Source: Chloroflexota bacterium
Lineage (GTDB): Bacteria; Chloroflexota; Dormibacteria; Dormibacterales; Dormibacteraceae
DNA length: 35,162 bases
Assembly (NCBI GenBank): GCA_005880695.1
Contig: VBGR01000051.1
Location: 1-35,162, forward strand
Direction: 5' to 3'
Each line of letters begins with the position of its first letter. The stretch's first letter is position 1. The notes under the pieces were generated by a model that did no database searches, was not told the origin of the DNA, and saw only the letters and a program-made list of their open reading frames with translations. The position numbers and the translations under genes are program-made. Shown one piece after another: positions 1 to 7,501 of this stretch.

Positions 1-71
1 AGTTGATTAGGCGCGTTTACGCTCACTCGTCGATGTAAGCACCCAAATTGGCTGTTTGAGTCCATTTTGGC

Positions 72-106
72 TGCATGAAAATGCCTTGACGATGCATATT
101 CATGCA
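72..106. promoter_or_regulatory. Pair of ArgR-type operator boxes
   Basis: Two imperfect palindromes lie side by side. Box 1 (72-85) reads TGCATGAAAATGCC and box 2 (93-106) reads TGCATATTCATGCA. Box 2 sits inside a 7-bp inverted repeat, GATGCAT/ATGCATC, at 91-108. Their centres are 21 bp apart, two helical turns, which is the spacing known for tandem ARG boxes bound by an ArgR hexamer. The nearest gene to the right (NUDIX) points at this site with its 3' end, so the regulated gene probably lies beyond the left edge on the minus strand. That ArgR binds here is inferred from the motif and spacing. The rest of 1-244 is AT-richer than the window and shows no convincing gene. Confidence 0.5.
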
Positions 107-244
107 TCACGCCGGTTCGACGTCAAATTGTGCGAATTGCCCCTTCCAGGTTCACCATCCGGACCCGGCGAGTTCTCCCGCGCCGCGTCAGGTCGCGGAC
201 GACGCAGGAGCAAATCTGTCGGGTGATCCCGTGAGCCGTACCGG

Positions 245-739
245 CTAAACGCCGGTTTCGACAGGCCGGCTTGGCAGCCGGCCGTTGATAAGCGGCGCCA
301 GCAGCTCGGCCAGCCGGCGGGGCGCGAATTCCGCGTCTGACCCACGCAGCTCCTCCAGCGTCCACCACCTGCCATCGCCGAGCGCCTCCCGCTCGTGCGC
401 TTCCCAGCGGCTGGTATCCACCTCGGCGGTGTCGACCCTGACCACGAAAAAGCGCTCCCGCTGCCGGAGGCGGCGTCCACTCCAGGTGAACACGTGCTCT
501 CGCCGCCAGACCCAGGGACCAAGAGCCACGTCCTCCACGCCGGTCTCCTCCCGCAGCTCGCGGAGCGCGGCCTGCGCGTGCGTTTCGCCGCGCGCCAGCC
601 CGCCGCCGGGCGTGAGCCAGATGATCCGGCCGTCCTGCAACGTCCAGGGGAAAAGCAGGATCCGGCCCTGGGCGTCGAGCAAGATCACCCGCGCGGCCGG
701 ACGCAGCTCCGGTTCGGGCTCCTCAGCTGAAGAAGTCAT
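245..739 (-). CDS. NUDIX hydrolase
   Basis: A 164-residue protein with a complete Nudix box, Gx5Ex7REUxEExGU, seen as GGLARGE...RELREETGV around residues 46-69. Such enzymes hydrolyse nucleoside diphosphates linked to another group, with Mg2+ held by the REEx glutamates. The substrate cannot be read from sequence; damaged nucleotides, NADH or ADP-ribose are all possible. The preceding segment (RVILLDAQGRILLF) is the usual first strands of the fold. The ATG at 739 lies inside the end of yraN, a 17-bp overlap, so it is probably translated by coupling as the last gene of the ffh-rplS-rnhB operon. It ends before the AT-rich region that carries the ARG boxes. Confidence 0.9.
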   Translation of the reverse strand: MTSSAEEPEPELRPAARVILLDAQGRILLFPWTLQDGRIIWLTPGGGLARGETHAQAALRELREETGVEDVALGPWVWRREHVFTWSGRRLRQRERFFVVRVDTAEVDTSRWEAHEREALGDGRWWTLEELRGSDAEFAPRRLAELLAPLINGRLPSRPVETGV

Positions 740-1055
740 GCAGGACTTCGAGATGGATGGCCACCGCGTGGTGGCGGATCGGGCCGCGCCAGCCGGTCAG
801 CCGGCGGTACTCGGTCGCGCACTCCACCAGCGCCCGCCGCTTGGTCTCGCCAAGGGCCTCCTCGGCCCGCCCGTGGCTCACGCCGCTGCGAGTCTTGACC
901 TCGACCATGACCACCTCGCCATCCCGCCGGCAGACCAGGTCGATGTCGCCGCGCCGACAGCGGAAGTTGGTCTGCTCGATGAGGTAGCCAAGGTTGCGCA
1001 GGTGCTCGGCGGCGAGCCGCTCCCCGGCCTCGCCGAGGCGCTGCCTGGCTAGCAC
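723..1055 (-). CDS. yraN: YraN / UPF0102 family endonuclease-like protein
   Basis: A 110-residue protein of the YraN family, normal length. It has the expected N-terminal helix (GEAGERLAAEHLRNLGY) and a nuclease-like core GDIDLVCRRDGEVVMVEVKTR. The core matches the D-x(n)-E-V-K pattern of the restriction-endonuclease-like fold. Its true role is unsettled; related proteins are linked to DNA processing. The GTG start at 1055 overlaps the rnhB stop by 7 bp. The neighbour pair rnhB-yraN after rplS is common in bacteria and supports the call. Confidence 0.92.
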   Translation of the reverse strand: MLARQRLGEAGERLAAEHLRNLGYLIEQTNFRCRRGDIDLVCRRDGEVVMVEVKTRSGVSHGRAEEALGETKRRALVECATEYRRLTGWRGPIRHHAVAIHLEVLHDFFS

Positions 1056-1681
1056 AGCAAGCCGGCCAGCTGGCGGACCCGGATCCAGGAAGTGCGGTGG
1101 ATGGGGCTCGGGCCGAGCAGCCGGATCGCTTCTTGGTGGGCGGCTGTCGCGTAGCCCTTGTGGAGCGCGAAGCCATAGCCGGGATAGAGCCTGTCGAATT
1201 CGACCATGGCGAGGTCGCGGTGGACCTTGGCGACGATGCTGGCGGCCATGATCGAGGCGCAGCTGCGATCGCCTTTGACGACGGCCAGCTGCGGCAGGGG
1301 CGACTCGGGCACGTCGAAGGCGTCGATCAGGAGGTACTCGACGGGCAGGCCCAGCGCGCCCACCGCCCTCTCCATCGCCCGCTGCCGGGCGCGGGTCATC
1401 CCGATCTTGTTGAACTCGTCGGGGTCGACCTCGCCGACCGCGGCCGCCACGGCCCGCCGCCGGATCAGGCGGTCGAGCTTCACCCGCTGATCGTGCTTGA
1501 GCTGCTTGGAGTCGTTGAGCCCCGGCAGCCGCTCGCCGATCTTGAGCACCACGGCGCCGGCTACGACCGGACCGGCCAGGGGTCCCAGGCCGACCTCATC
1601 GATGCCTGCCACGACCTGGAAGCCGAGCTCGCGGGCCATCCGCTCGGAGGCCCAGAGCTGGGGACGGCGGGTGCGCTTCAC
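1049..1681 (-). CDS. rnhB: Ribonuclease HII
   Basis: A 210-residue RNase HII, which cuts RNA in RNA:DNA hybrids and at single ribonucleotides left in DNA. The type 2 active-site block GIDEVGLGPLAGPVV lies near residues 26-40 and supplies the Asp-Glu pair. DSK follows near residue 58, and LLIDAFD near residue 118 supplies the next acidic residue. The C-terminal KGYATAAHQEAI is typical of the family. The start is GTG (1681). A 70-bp gap separates it from rplS, where I see no strong promoter or terminator, so it is probably cotranscribed. Confidence 0.95.
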   Translation of the reverse strand: MKRTRRPQLWASERMARELGFQVVAGIDEVGLGPLAGPVVAGAVVLKIGERLPGLNDSKQLKHDQRVKLDRLIRRRAVAAAVGEVDPDEFNKIGMTRARQRAMERAVGALGLPVEYLLIDAFDVPESPLPQLAVVKGDRSCASIMAASIVAKVHRDLAMVEFDRLYPGYGFALHKGYATAAHQEAIRLLGPSPIHRTSWIRVRQLAGLLC

Positions 1682-1751
1682 GGCAAGGAGACTAACGAGC
1701 GGGTGGGGTCGAGCACAGCGTCCTTAACCGAAAGCCGTGGCTACTTCCTCG

Positions 1752-2282
1752 CTACTTCTTCTTGGCGGCCGGCTCCTGCTCCTGCTGCTGCTCCGGCTCT
1801 GCTTCCGACTCAGCCTCCTCTTCAACGTCGGCTTCCGCTCCCGCTTCCGCCGCCACTTCCGGCTCCTCGGCACCTGCCTCGTCCTCTTCTTCGACTTCTT
1901 CGACTTCTTCCGCCTCAGCCACGGCAGCCACGCCCACCTTCGCCCGGCGCTCCCGGATACGGCCTTCCTTGCCGACCTTCGAGCGCAGGTAGTAGAGCCT
2001 GGCCTGGCGCACGTCGCCGTGGCGCACGACGTCGATCTTGTCGATGCGAGGCGAATGGATCAGGAACGTTCGCTCGACTCCGACGCCGTGGGTAACTCGG
2101 CGCACCGTGAAGTTCCGCCGCAGCCCGGCGCCGGTCACCCGGATGACCGTCCCTTCGAAGACCTGGATGCGCTCGCGAGTCCCCTCCACCACCTTGGCGT
2201 GGACGCGTACCGTGTCCCCCGAGCGCAACTGGGGCACCTTCTTCTTGGCCTGCTCCTTCTCGAGCTGGTCGATCACGTTCAT
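1752..2282 (-). CDS. rplS: Ribosomal protein bL19 with long acidic C-terminal tail
   Basis: Residues 1 to about 113 are a normal bL19: the N-terminal [16 protein letters not shown], then [21 protein letters not shown] and a C-terminal [18 protein letters not shown]. bL19 sits at the interface of the large and small ribosomal subunits. The last roughly 60 residues are an added low-complexity tail rich in Glu and Ala that ends in Gln and Lys. The family usually stops near residue 115-120. The ATG overlaps the trmD stop as ATGA. The tail has no frameshift or stop and keeps the same GC level, so it is probably real. The S16 protein of the same operon has a similar tail. Confidence 0.95.
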   Translation of the reverse strand: MNVIDQLEKEQAKKKVPQLRSGDTVRVHAKVVEGTRERIQVFEGTVIRVTGAGLRRNFTVRRVTHGVGVERTFLIHSPRIDKIDVVRHGDVRQARLYYLRSKVGKEGRIRERRAKVGVAAVAEAEEVEEVEEEDEAGAEEPEVAAEAGAEADVEEEAESEAEPEQQQEQEPAAKKK

Positions 2283-2968
2283 GACTTGCCACTCCTCGCA
2301 CTGGTTCGGCCCGCAACGCGCGCCTTGGTCCGGCGCGCCGCCTCCTGGCGGCGCCAGGCCTCGATTGATCGATGGTTACCGCTCAACAGGACCTCGGGGA
2401 CCTTGAGGCCCCGGAACTCTGCTGGTCGAGTGTATTGCGGATAGCCGACGAGGTCGGCGGTGAACGAGTCGCGATCGAGGGATTCGGGCTCACCGAGGAC
2501 TCCCGGACGGAGCCGCGCGACCGCGTCGATCACCACCATCGCAGGCAGCTCGCCTCCCGTCAGCACGTAGTCGCCGATCGAGACCTCCCGCGCGGCGAGG
2601 CCCTCGCGGACCCGGTCGTCGATCCCCTCGTAGCGCCCGCAGACCAGGGTCACACCTGGCTCGCCGGCCAGCTCCCGCGCGAGCGCTTGCGTAAACGGCT
2701 CACCCCAGGGCTCGAGCAGGATGACCGGTCCCGGATTCTCGGGCTTGATCGCGTCGACAGCTTCGAAGATCGGCTCGGGTTTCAAGACCATGCCGGGCCC
2801 CCCGCCGTAGGCCATGTCGTCCACCTGCCGGTGACGGTCGTGGGCGAATTCGCGGAGGTCGTGGAGCCTGACCTCGAGCAGGCCGCCGGCGATGGCACGG
2901 CCGACCACGCCGAAGTTGAGCAGCGGCTCGAACATGCCCGGGAAGACGCTGACGACGTCGAAGCGCAT
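2279..2968 (-). CDS. trmD: tRNA (guanine37-N1)-methyltransferase
   Basis: TrmD, about 229 residues, makes m1G37 next to the anticodon from S-adenosylmethionine and prevents +1 frameshifting. The N-terminus [15 protein letters not shown], the segment [13 protein letters not shown] and the trefoil-knot SAM site ([10 protein letters not shown], then [18 protein letters not shown]) are all present. The start is the ATG at 2968; the reading frame stays open farther upstream, but only over sequence antisense-like to rimM. It follows rimM by 16 bp and overlaps rplS by 4 bp. The order rimM-trmD-rplS is conserved across bacteria. Confidence 0.96.
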   Translation of the reverse strand: MRFDVVSVFPGMFEPLLNFGVVGRAIAGGLLEVRLHDLREFAHDRHRQVDDMAYGGGPGMVLKPEPIFEAVDAIKPENPGPVILLEPWGEPFTQALARELAGEPGVTLVCGRYEGIDDRVREGLAAREVSIGDYVLTGGELPAMVVIDAVARLRPGVLGEPESLDRDSFTADLVGYPQYTRPAEFRGLKVPEVLLSGNHRSIEAWRRQEAARRTKARVAGRTSARSGKS

Positions 2969-2984
2969 GCCTTGCCTCTCCTGG

Positions 2985-3500
2985 TCAGACGTCCTCGGCC
3001 TGCAGCAACCAGTCGGCGACGACCACCAGGCCCGCAGTGCGGTCGACGCTCTTGACGGCGTCCTTCGTCGCCGGCACGAGGTGTTCGGCACCGTCCTCAC
3101 CTGAGGCCACCCAGACATCGTTGGCCGGCCGGGCGATCACGTTTGTGAGCCGGCCGAGGGGTTTGCCAGACTCGGTCACGACCTCCAGGCCGACCAGCTC
3201 GAACTGGTAGAAGCTGCCTTCCTCCAGCTCCCGGATGTCGGCACGAGGAATCTCCAGGTAGCGGCCGCGATGCAGCTCGGCCAGAGTTCGGTTGTCGATC
3301 CCCGCCAGCTTCACGATCAACGCGGAAGGCCGCGCGCGCGACCACTCGATCTCGCGGGCCTCGCCGTCCAGGTAGAGCCGGGACCCGGGCTCGAAGCGGT
3401 CTTCGAAGTCCGTCAAGGAATATACCTTGACAGCGCCATCGGTTCCGAAGGGACCGGTGACCTGGCCGACGCGGATCATCGCGGGATCGGTGGAGCCCAC
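2985..3500 (-). CDS. rimM: 16S rRNA processing protein RimM
   Basis: A 171-residue RimM. The N-terminal barrel starts with IRVGQVTGPFGTDGAVKVY, and a C-terminal PRC-barrel (SFYQFELVGLEVVTESGKPLGRL...HLVPATKDAVKSVD) completes it. RimM helps 30S head assembly by binding S19. The GTG at 3500 begins one base after the khpA stop, which favours coupled translation. An internal ATG at 3479 would also give a sensible N-terminus. An inverted repeat GTCAAG-N8-CTTGAC lies in the coding region at 3412-3431 (see findings). Confidence 0.95.
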   Translation of the reverse strand: MGSTDPAMIRVGQVTGPFGTDGAVKVYSLTDFEDRFEPGSRLYLDGEAREIEWSRARPSALIVKLAGIDNRTLAELHRGRYLEIPRADIRELEEGSFYQFELVGLEVVTESGKPLGRLTNVIARPANDVWVASGEDGAEHLVPATKDAVKSVDRTAGLVVVADWLLQAEDV

Positions 3501-3501
3501 C

Positions 3502-3834
3502 TCAGGCGAGATCTACGAAGACTCGACGGCGCTCGCGCAGCGACGCCGCGCGGACCAACGATCGCAGGGCTTCGATGTTGCGGCCGCCCTTGCCGATCAG
3601 CTTGCCGACGTCCTCATCGGCCATCTTCACGGTCACCGAGAGCGTCCCGCGTGAGCGTTCGAAGCTTTCTACGACGACGGCGTCCGGCTTGTCGGCGATC
3701 GCCTTGGCGACGAACTCGACGAGTGCTCGGTAGTCCACCGGCGGGCCACTCGGACCGCGGCTGAAGCCGCGGTCGCGTTCGAAGCGCCGCCCGGCGAACC
3801 TGTCATTCCTGGGCCTGCTGTCTGGTCGCTCCAT
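3502..3834 (-). CDS. khpA: KH-domain RNA-binding protein (KhpA/YlqC)
   Basis: A single KH domain with the RNA-binding loop [19 protein letters not shown], preceded by the family's usual start [19 protein letters not shown]. KhpA pairs with KhpB to bind small and messenger RNAs and affects cell elongation in Firmicutes. From the ATG at 3834 the protein is 110 residues, with an Arg-rich 32-residue N-terminal extension and a 32-bp overlap with rpsP. From an in-frame GTG at 3738 it would be 78 residues, the usual family size. I keep the longer form because the ATG is open and the extension is basic, as expected for RNA contact, but the shorter form is a real alternative. It lies between rpsP and rimM, as in Bacillus. 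Confidence 0.88.
   Translation of the reverse strand: MERPDSRPRNDRFAGRRFERDRGFSRGPSGPPVDYRALVEFVAKAIADKPDAVVVESFERSRGTLSVTVKMADEDVGKLIGKGGRNIEALRSLVRAASLRERRRVFVDLA
3753..3774. repeat. Perfect 10-bp hairpin inside the KhpA N-terminal extension
   Basis: GACCGCGGCT and AGCCGCGGTC form a 10-bp inverted repeat with a 2-base centre. It lies between the two possible khpA start codons (3834 and 3738). It could damp translation from the first start or act as an mRNA processing or attenuation site after rpsP. It lacks a following T run, so it is not a classic terminator. Confidence 0.5.
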
Positions 3835-4360
3835 TCGGCTCCTCCTCCCCTTCCTTTCCTGGCGCTTCGGCTTCTGGCGCTTCGGCTTCAGGCGCTTCGA
3901 CTTCAGGCGCTTCGGCTTCTGGCGCTTCCGCTTCTGGCGCTTCGTCTACCGCCTGTGACTCGACTCCAGCTTCCGCGGCGGCCGCCTCACCCTCTTCCGC
4001 CGCAGGCGCCTCGACTTTCGTTTCCACCGGCGCGGGGCCGGCGGCCTCCGCGGCCTTGGCTGCCTTCTCCGCCTTCTTGCTGGCCGGGCTCTTCTTCGGC
4101 GGTCCGGTGGGGATCACGGCCGGGAGGATGCCCTCTCGGCGGAGCAGGCTGCGGGCGGCTTCTGACGGCTGTGCGCCGTGTGAAAGCCACTGCTTCACCT
4201 TGTCCTCGTCGATCCGGATCGTCGCCGGCTCGCTGAGCGGATCGTAGATCCCAAGCTGCTCGATGAAGCGCCCGTCCCGAGGCGACCGCGAGTCGGCTAC
4301 GACGAGCCGGTAGAAGGGACGCTTCTTGGCCCCCATTCTGCGCAAACGGATCTTTACCAC
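3803..4360 (-). CDS. rpsP: Ribosomal protein bS16 with long repeat-rich acidic tail
   Basis: Residues 1 to about 85 are a standard bS16 ([20 protein letters not shown], then GIYDPLS and [20 protein letters not shown]). Length is 185 residues, twice the family's usual 80-95. The extra part has a Lys/Ala stretch near residues 90-105 and then an acidic region made of (EAPEA)-type repeats encoded by 15-bp DNA repeats. The start is GTG at 4360, with a strong Shine-Dalgarno GGGAGGTG at 4366-4373, well spaced. It is the first ribosomal gene after ffh, 68 bp away. The acidic tail may contact basic partners or be an unconstrained expansion; no function can be assigned. Confidence 0.95.
   Translation of the reverse strand: MVKIRLRRMGAKKRPFYRLVVADSRSPRDGRFIEQLGIYDPLSEPATIRIDEDKVKQWLSHGAQPSEAARSLLRREGILPAVIPTGPPKKSPASKKAEKAAKAAEAAGPAPVETKVEAPAAEEGEAAAAEAGVESQAVDEAPEAEAPEAEAPEVEAPEAEAPEAEAPGKEGEEEPNGATRQQAQE
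3861..3945. repeat. 15-bp tandem repeats in rpsP
   Basis: Nearly identical 15-bp units (GGCGCTTCGGCTTCT and variants) start at 3861, 3876, 3891, 3906 and 3921, with a degraded unit at 3936. On the minus strand each encodes a five-residue Glu-Ala-Pro-rich unit of the S16 tail. The 15-bp period keeps the frame, so unit number could vary by slippage without breaking the gene. Confidence 0.9.
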
Positions 4361-4428
4361 CTAAACACCTCCCTTGCTGGTCTGAAACCGCCCGCCGCGG
4401 CAGGCGACTCGCGCGGTTGTCGTGAAGT

Positions 4429-5778
4429 TCATCTGCCCTTGATGCCGAGCATTCCGCGCAGGTCCGGCACTCCTTTGACGCGTTTGCCCCCCTTGCCGGT
4501 CAGCTGGCGCATCAGCTGCTCCATCGTCTCGCGCGACTTCAACACCCTGTTCACATCCGCCACCTGGGTGCCGCTGCCGCGGGCGATCCGGCGCCGGCGG
4601 GACCCGTCGATCAGGTCTGGCCGCGACCGCTCGGTCCGCGTCATCGATTGGATGATCGCCTCCATCTTCTTGACCTCGCCTTCGGCCTGGTCGACCGGCA
4701 GCTGACCCTTCAGCTGCGCCTGCCCTGGCAGCATCGAGAGGACGCCTTCGAGCGAGCCCAGACCGCGCAGCTGCTTCATCTGGACCAGCATGTCATCGAA
4801 GCTGATCCGCCCTTTGAGCACGTTTTTCTCGAGCTCGGCGGCGCTCTCGGCATCGACGTTTCGCTGAGCTTTCTCGATGAGCGTCAGCACGTCACCCATG
4901 CCGAGGATGCGCGAGGCCATGCGGTCCGGGTGGAAGAGCTCCAGGTCGGCGGGCTTCTCCCCCACGCCAGCGAATCGGACAGGCTTGCCCGTCGCAACTC
5001 GCAGCGAGAGCGCCGCTCCGCCCCGGGCGTCGCCGTCAAGCTTGGTCAGCACGAAGCCATCGATCCCCACCGCCCGCTCGAAGGCGATGCCCACGTTGAC
5101 GGCGTCCTGGCCGGTCATGGCATCGGCGACGAGCAGCGTCTCGCTCACCGGCACGGCCGCTTTCAACCTGCGCAGCTCCGCCATCAGCTCGTCGTCGACG
5201 TGGAGCCGTCCAGCGGTGTCGAGGATGAGGACGTCCGACCCCGTCTGCCCGGCCTCATCGACAGCCTCGGAGGCGATCTCCTCGACCGCGCCGTGACCCG
5301 TCGTGAAACCGACTTTCTCGCGCTCGGCCAGCGTGCGCAGCTGCTCGACAGCGGCCGGGCGGCGGAGGTCCAGGCCGGCGACCACCGGCCGATGACCTTC
5401 TCGCCGGGCGAGCAGCGCCAGTTTGATTGCAGTTGTCGTCTTGCCCGCGCCCTGGAGGCCCACCAGCATCACGACGGTCGGCGGCCGGGCCGAGTAGCGA
5501 AGACCGCGCGCCTCGTCGCCGAGGAGCGCCACCAGCTCCTCATGAACCACCTTTACCACCTGCTGGGCCGGACTCAGGCTCTGCAGCACCGCCGCTCCCA
5601 GAGTCCGTTCCTTGACGCGCTCGCTGAATTCCTTGACGACCTTGAAGTTGACGTCCGCCTCGAGCAGCGCCAGCCGGACCTCGCGCAAGGCTGCATCGAT
5701 GTCCTCCGGTCGGAGCACGCCGCGCCCGCCGAGCTTGTGCAGTGCCGAACCGATGCGCTGGGTCAGGGTCTCGAACAT
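4429..5778 (-). CDS. ffh: Signal recognition particle protein Ffh
   Basis: A 449-residue SRP54 GTPase that brings nascent membrane proteins to the translocon. The N domain is followed by the G domain with G1 GLQGAGKTT at 107-115, DLRRPAA, DTAGRL and TKLDGDARGG. The C-terminal M domain (from about residue 300) is Met-rich, has the RGS-type RNA-binding segment GSRRRRIARGSGT and ends in GMLGIKGR. The ATG at 5778 lies 3 bases after the ylxM stop. Its receptor gene ftsY is nearby at 8476-9369. Confidence 0.97.
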   Translation of the reverse strand: MFETLTQRIGSALHKLGGRGVLRPEDIDAALREVRLALLEADVNFKVVKEFSERVKERTLGAAVLQSLSPAQQVVKVVHEELVALLGDEARGLRYSARPPTVVMLVGLQGAGKTTTAIKLALLARREGHRPVVAGLDLRRPAAVEQLRTLAEREKVGFTTGHGAVEEIASEAVDEAGQTGSDVLILDTAGRLHVDDELMAELRRLKAAVPVSETLLVADAMTGQDAVNVGIAFERAVGIDGFVLTKLDGDARGGAALSLRVATGKPVRFAGVGEKPADLELFHPDRMASRILGMGDVLTLIEKAQRNVDAESAAELEKNVLKGRISFDDMLVQMKQLRGLGSLEGVLSMLPGQAQLKGQLPVDQAEGEVKKMEAIIQSMTRTERSRPDLIDGSRRRRIARGSGTQVADVNRVLKSRETMEQLMRQLTGKGGKRVKGVPDLRGMLGIKGR

Positions 5779-5781
5779 GGG

Positions 5782-6114
5782 CTAGATCGACCCCAGACGC
5801 GTTTCCAGACGCGACAGGCGGCGGTGCAGCTCGCCTACTTCGATGGTCAAGGCATCCCGGTCCCGCCTGCGCCGGGCCGCTTCCGCCAGGAGTCCGAGCC
5901 GCCGTTCGTACTCCTCCAGCTGAAGAACCGATCGCCGGACCAGGTCGTGCACGGCGGCCCGGCTGACGCCTTGTCGCTGGGCGATCTCGGCCAGCGACAG
6001 GTCCCTTCGCAAGTAGAGGTCGGCGATCCGCCGCTGGTGATCAGTGAGCAGGCTCTCGTAGCGCTCGAGGAGCGCGACCTGCCTTTCACGAGCCTCCAGA
6101 CTGTCAAGGAGCAT
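5782..6114 (-). CDS. ylxM: YlxM/p13-like helix-turn-helix protein
   Basis: About 110 residues. It matches YlxM: ERYESLLTDHQRRIADLYLRRDLSLAEIAQRQGVSRAAVHDLVRR is the sigma-70 region-4-like helix-turn-helix of that family, followed by a coiled-coil tail with many Arg and Leu. YlxM is found beside ffh and is thought to modulate SRP activity. The ATG at 6114 is preferred. A TANNNT -10 box (TACCAT, minus strand, 6128-6123) lies 8 nt upstream of it, so the operon transcript may be leaderless. The inverted repeat at 6102-6123 covers the start. Confidence 0.88.
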   Translation of the reverse strand: MLLDSLEARERQVALLERYESLLTDHQRRIADLYLRRDLSLAEIAQRQGVSRAAVHDLVRRSVLQLEEYERRLGLLAEAARRRRDRDALTIEVGELHRRLSRLETRLGSI

Positions 6115-6123
6115 TACTTGACA
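6102..6123. promoter_or_regulatory. Inverted repeat TGTCAAG-N8-CTTGACA over the ylxM-ffh operon start
   Basis: A perfect 7-bp inverted repeat with an 8-base spacer spans the ylxM start codon. Two more half-sites lie in the divergent region toward the LysM gene: TTGACA at 6154-6159 and TTGTCA at 6181-6186. The first of these could also be a -35 for the plus-strand gene, though the matching -10 is weak. A dimeric regulator is one reading; none is identified. Confidence 0.4.
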
Positions 6124-6204
6124 TGGTAGCCGAAAGCTGGCCCTCGACTGTCCTTGACAAATCGTCGCCAAGGTCCGAACTTGTCACGCCGGGCTAGGGA
6201 AAAC

Positions 6205-6885
6205 ATGGGTGTGGTGCGCGCTGTCGCAGTCCCGCTTGCTGTTCTGTTCGCGCTTGCGACCGGAGCATCGGCGTTCGCCCACGGCTACAAAGTGCGGCCG
6301 GGCGACACGCTCTGGTCCATCTCACACCGGGAGGGCGTCAGCTACGCCAAGCTCCTTCGCGCCAACTCCGAGCTCACGAACGCCAACCTGATCTACCCCG
6401 GCGAGACGATCAGCGTTCCCGACCCGCCGGCGCCTCCGGCGGCAGCCGCTCCACCCGCGGCGCCGGCACGTCCCGGCCTGGACCGCGAGCAGGCCAAGGC
6501 GCTGCTGGCGGCAGCAGCCCGGCATCACGGCCTGAGGTCGAGCTTCGTGCTGGCGCTCTCTTACTGGGAAAGCGGCTGGAACCAGTCGGTGGTGTCCAGT
6601 TCGGGCGCCATCGGCATGATGCAGATCACGCCCGGGACGGCGGCCTACGCCGGACCCTGGCTGCTCGGCCGCAAGGTGGACATCCGCAAGCCGGCCGACA
6701 ACACAGAGCTGGGCGCGGCGCTGCTGCGCCGGTACGTCGACGAGTTCAAGGACCCCAAGCTGGCGCTGGCCGCCTACTACCAGGGCGAGGCGGGCACCCG
6801 TAAGCATGGCATCTACCCGTCCAGCCAGCGCTACGTGGATGGGATCTGGGCGCTGCGCAACCGCTTCGAGAGCAACCCGCCCTAA
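6205..6885 (+). CDS. Secreted LysM-lytic transglycosylase
   Basis: A 226-residue exported cell-wall enzyme. Residues 1-28 form a signal peptide (a hydrophobic run ending in ASAFA). One LysM domain follows (YKVRPGDTLWSISHREGVSYAKLLRANSEL..., about 31-73), then an Ala/Pro linker and an SLT domain (LALSYWESGWNQSVVSSSGAIGMMQITPGTA). The Glu of the YWESGW segment is the expected catalytic acid, and GAIGMMQ the substrate-binding motif. It would cleave peptidoglycan glycan strands. The ATG at 6205 has an AGGGA ribosome site and is preferred over earlier codons because it puts the signal peptide at the N-terminus. It is divergent from ylxM-ffh. Confidence 0.92.
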   Translation: MGVVRAVAVPLAVLFALATGASAFAHGYKVRPGDTLWSISHREGVSYAKLLRANSELTNANLIYPGETISVPDPPAPPAAAAPPAAPARPGLDREQAKALLAAAARHHGLRSSFVLALSYWESGWNQSVVSSSGAIGMMQITPGTAAYAGPWLLGRKVDIRKPADNTELGAALLRRYVDEFKDPKLALAAYYQGEAGTRKHGIYPSSQRYVDGIWALRNRFESNPP

Positions 6886-6911
6886 GGCCTCCGGCCATCA
6901 CGTTCGGACGG

Positions 6912-6917
6912 TATCAT
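6912..6917 (+). promoter_or_regulatory. Putative -10 box for a leaderless cytochrome c mRNA
   Basis: TATCAT fits TANNNT and ends 8 nt before the TTG at 6926. Transcription starting 6-8 nt downstream would put the mRNA end at or next to the start codon. It is weak evidence alone, but the same spacing recurs at other genes in this window. Confidence 0.4.
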
Positions 6918-6925
6918 CGGGGTCG

Positions 6926-7501
6926 TTGAAGGCACGAGCTTCGACCTGGGCCGTCGTCGCCGCATTCCTGGTCCCCGCCTTCATTGGGGTCGGCGCCGTC
7001 ACCGCGATCGCCGCGTCCCCGGCCTCCTCTGCCTCTTCTGCCAGCAGCGCCAGTGGCGCCGCGGCCCAGACGGGTGATCCAGCTCACGGCCAGACCCTCT
7101 ATGGGCCCAACTGCAGCACCTGCCACGGGTCAGGTCTGGGCGGCGGCATCGGGCCGCCTCTGCGCCCGATCAAGAACCTTGGGGACACCAAGGACCCGCT
7201 GGACCCGACCTATCTGCATGACACCATCACCAACGGCAAGTCGGGCCTCGCCGGCTACGCGACCATGCCTCCCAAGGGCGGCCATCCCGAGCTGACCGAC
7301 CAGGACGTGAACGACCTGATCGCCTACATCATCCAGCAGAACAAGATCAAAGGCCCCGTTCCACTGAGCGGCGAGGAGCTGGCCCGCAGCACAGTGACCT
7401 GGGTCACAGTCGGGGTCCTTGTCATGCTCGTCCTGACCTATCTCCTCGCGCGGTACAACATGCGCTGGGTCGCGCGGAAAAACACCCGCTACCGCCGCTA
7501 A
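6926..7501 (+). CDS. Membrane-anchored cytochrome c
   Basis: About 191 residues. A hydrophobic N-terminal segment (8-30) exports the protein. A Ser/Ala linker follows, then a class I cytochrome c domain with the heme motif CSTCH at 63-67 and a likely axial Met in YATMPP. The C-terminus has a second membrane segment (about 157-176) and a short Arg-rich inside tail. The heme domain would face outside, passing electrons between a quinol oxidoreductase and a terminal acceptor. No oxidase or bc gene is beside it, so the partner is unknown. The start is TTG at 6926; longer forms would run into the end of the LysM gene. The stop overlaps the stop of the facing methyltransferase gene (CTAA, 7498-7501). 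Confidence 0.85.
   Translation: MKARASTWAVVAAFLVPAFIGVGAVTAIAASPASSASSASSASGAAAQTGDPAHGQTLYGPNCSTCHGSGLGGGIGPPLRPIKNLGDTKDPLDPTYLHDTITNGKSGLAGYATMPPKGGHPELTDQDVNDLIAYIIQQNKIKGPVPLSGEELARSTVTWVTVGVLVMLVLTYLLARYNMRWVARKNTRYRR

Noticed and set aside
1..65. Minus-strand frame beginning ATG at 65 and open to the left edge
   Set aside because: Only 21 codons are visible, with no ribosome site and no recognisable protein, so it cannot be called a gene from this window.
285..1052. 255-codon plus-strand frame over NUDIX and yraN
   Set aside because: It is antisense to two well-supported genes and has only a Ser/Arg-rich low-complexity product.
6886..6900. Small hairpin GGCC-TCC-GGCC after the LysM gene as a terminator
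   Set aside because: A 4-bp stem with no T run is too weak and common in GC-rich DNA.
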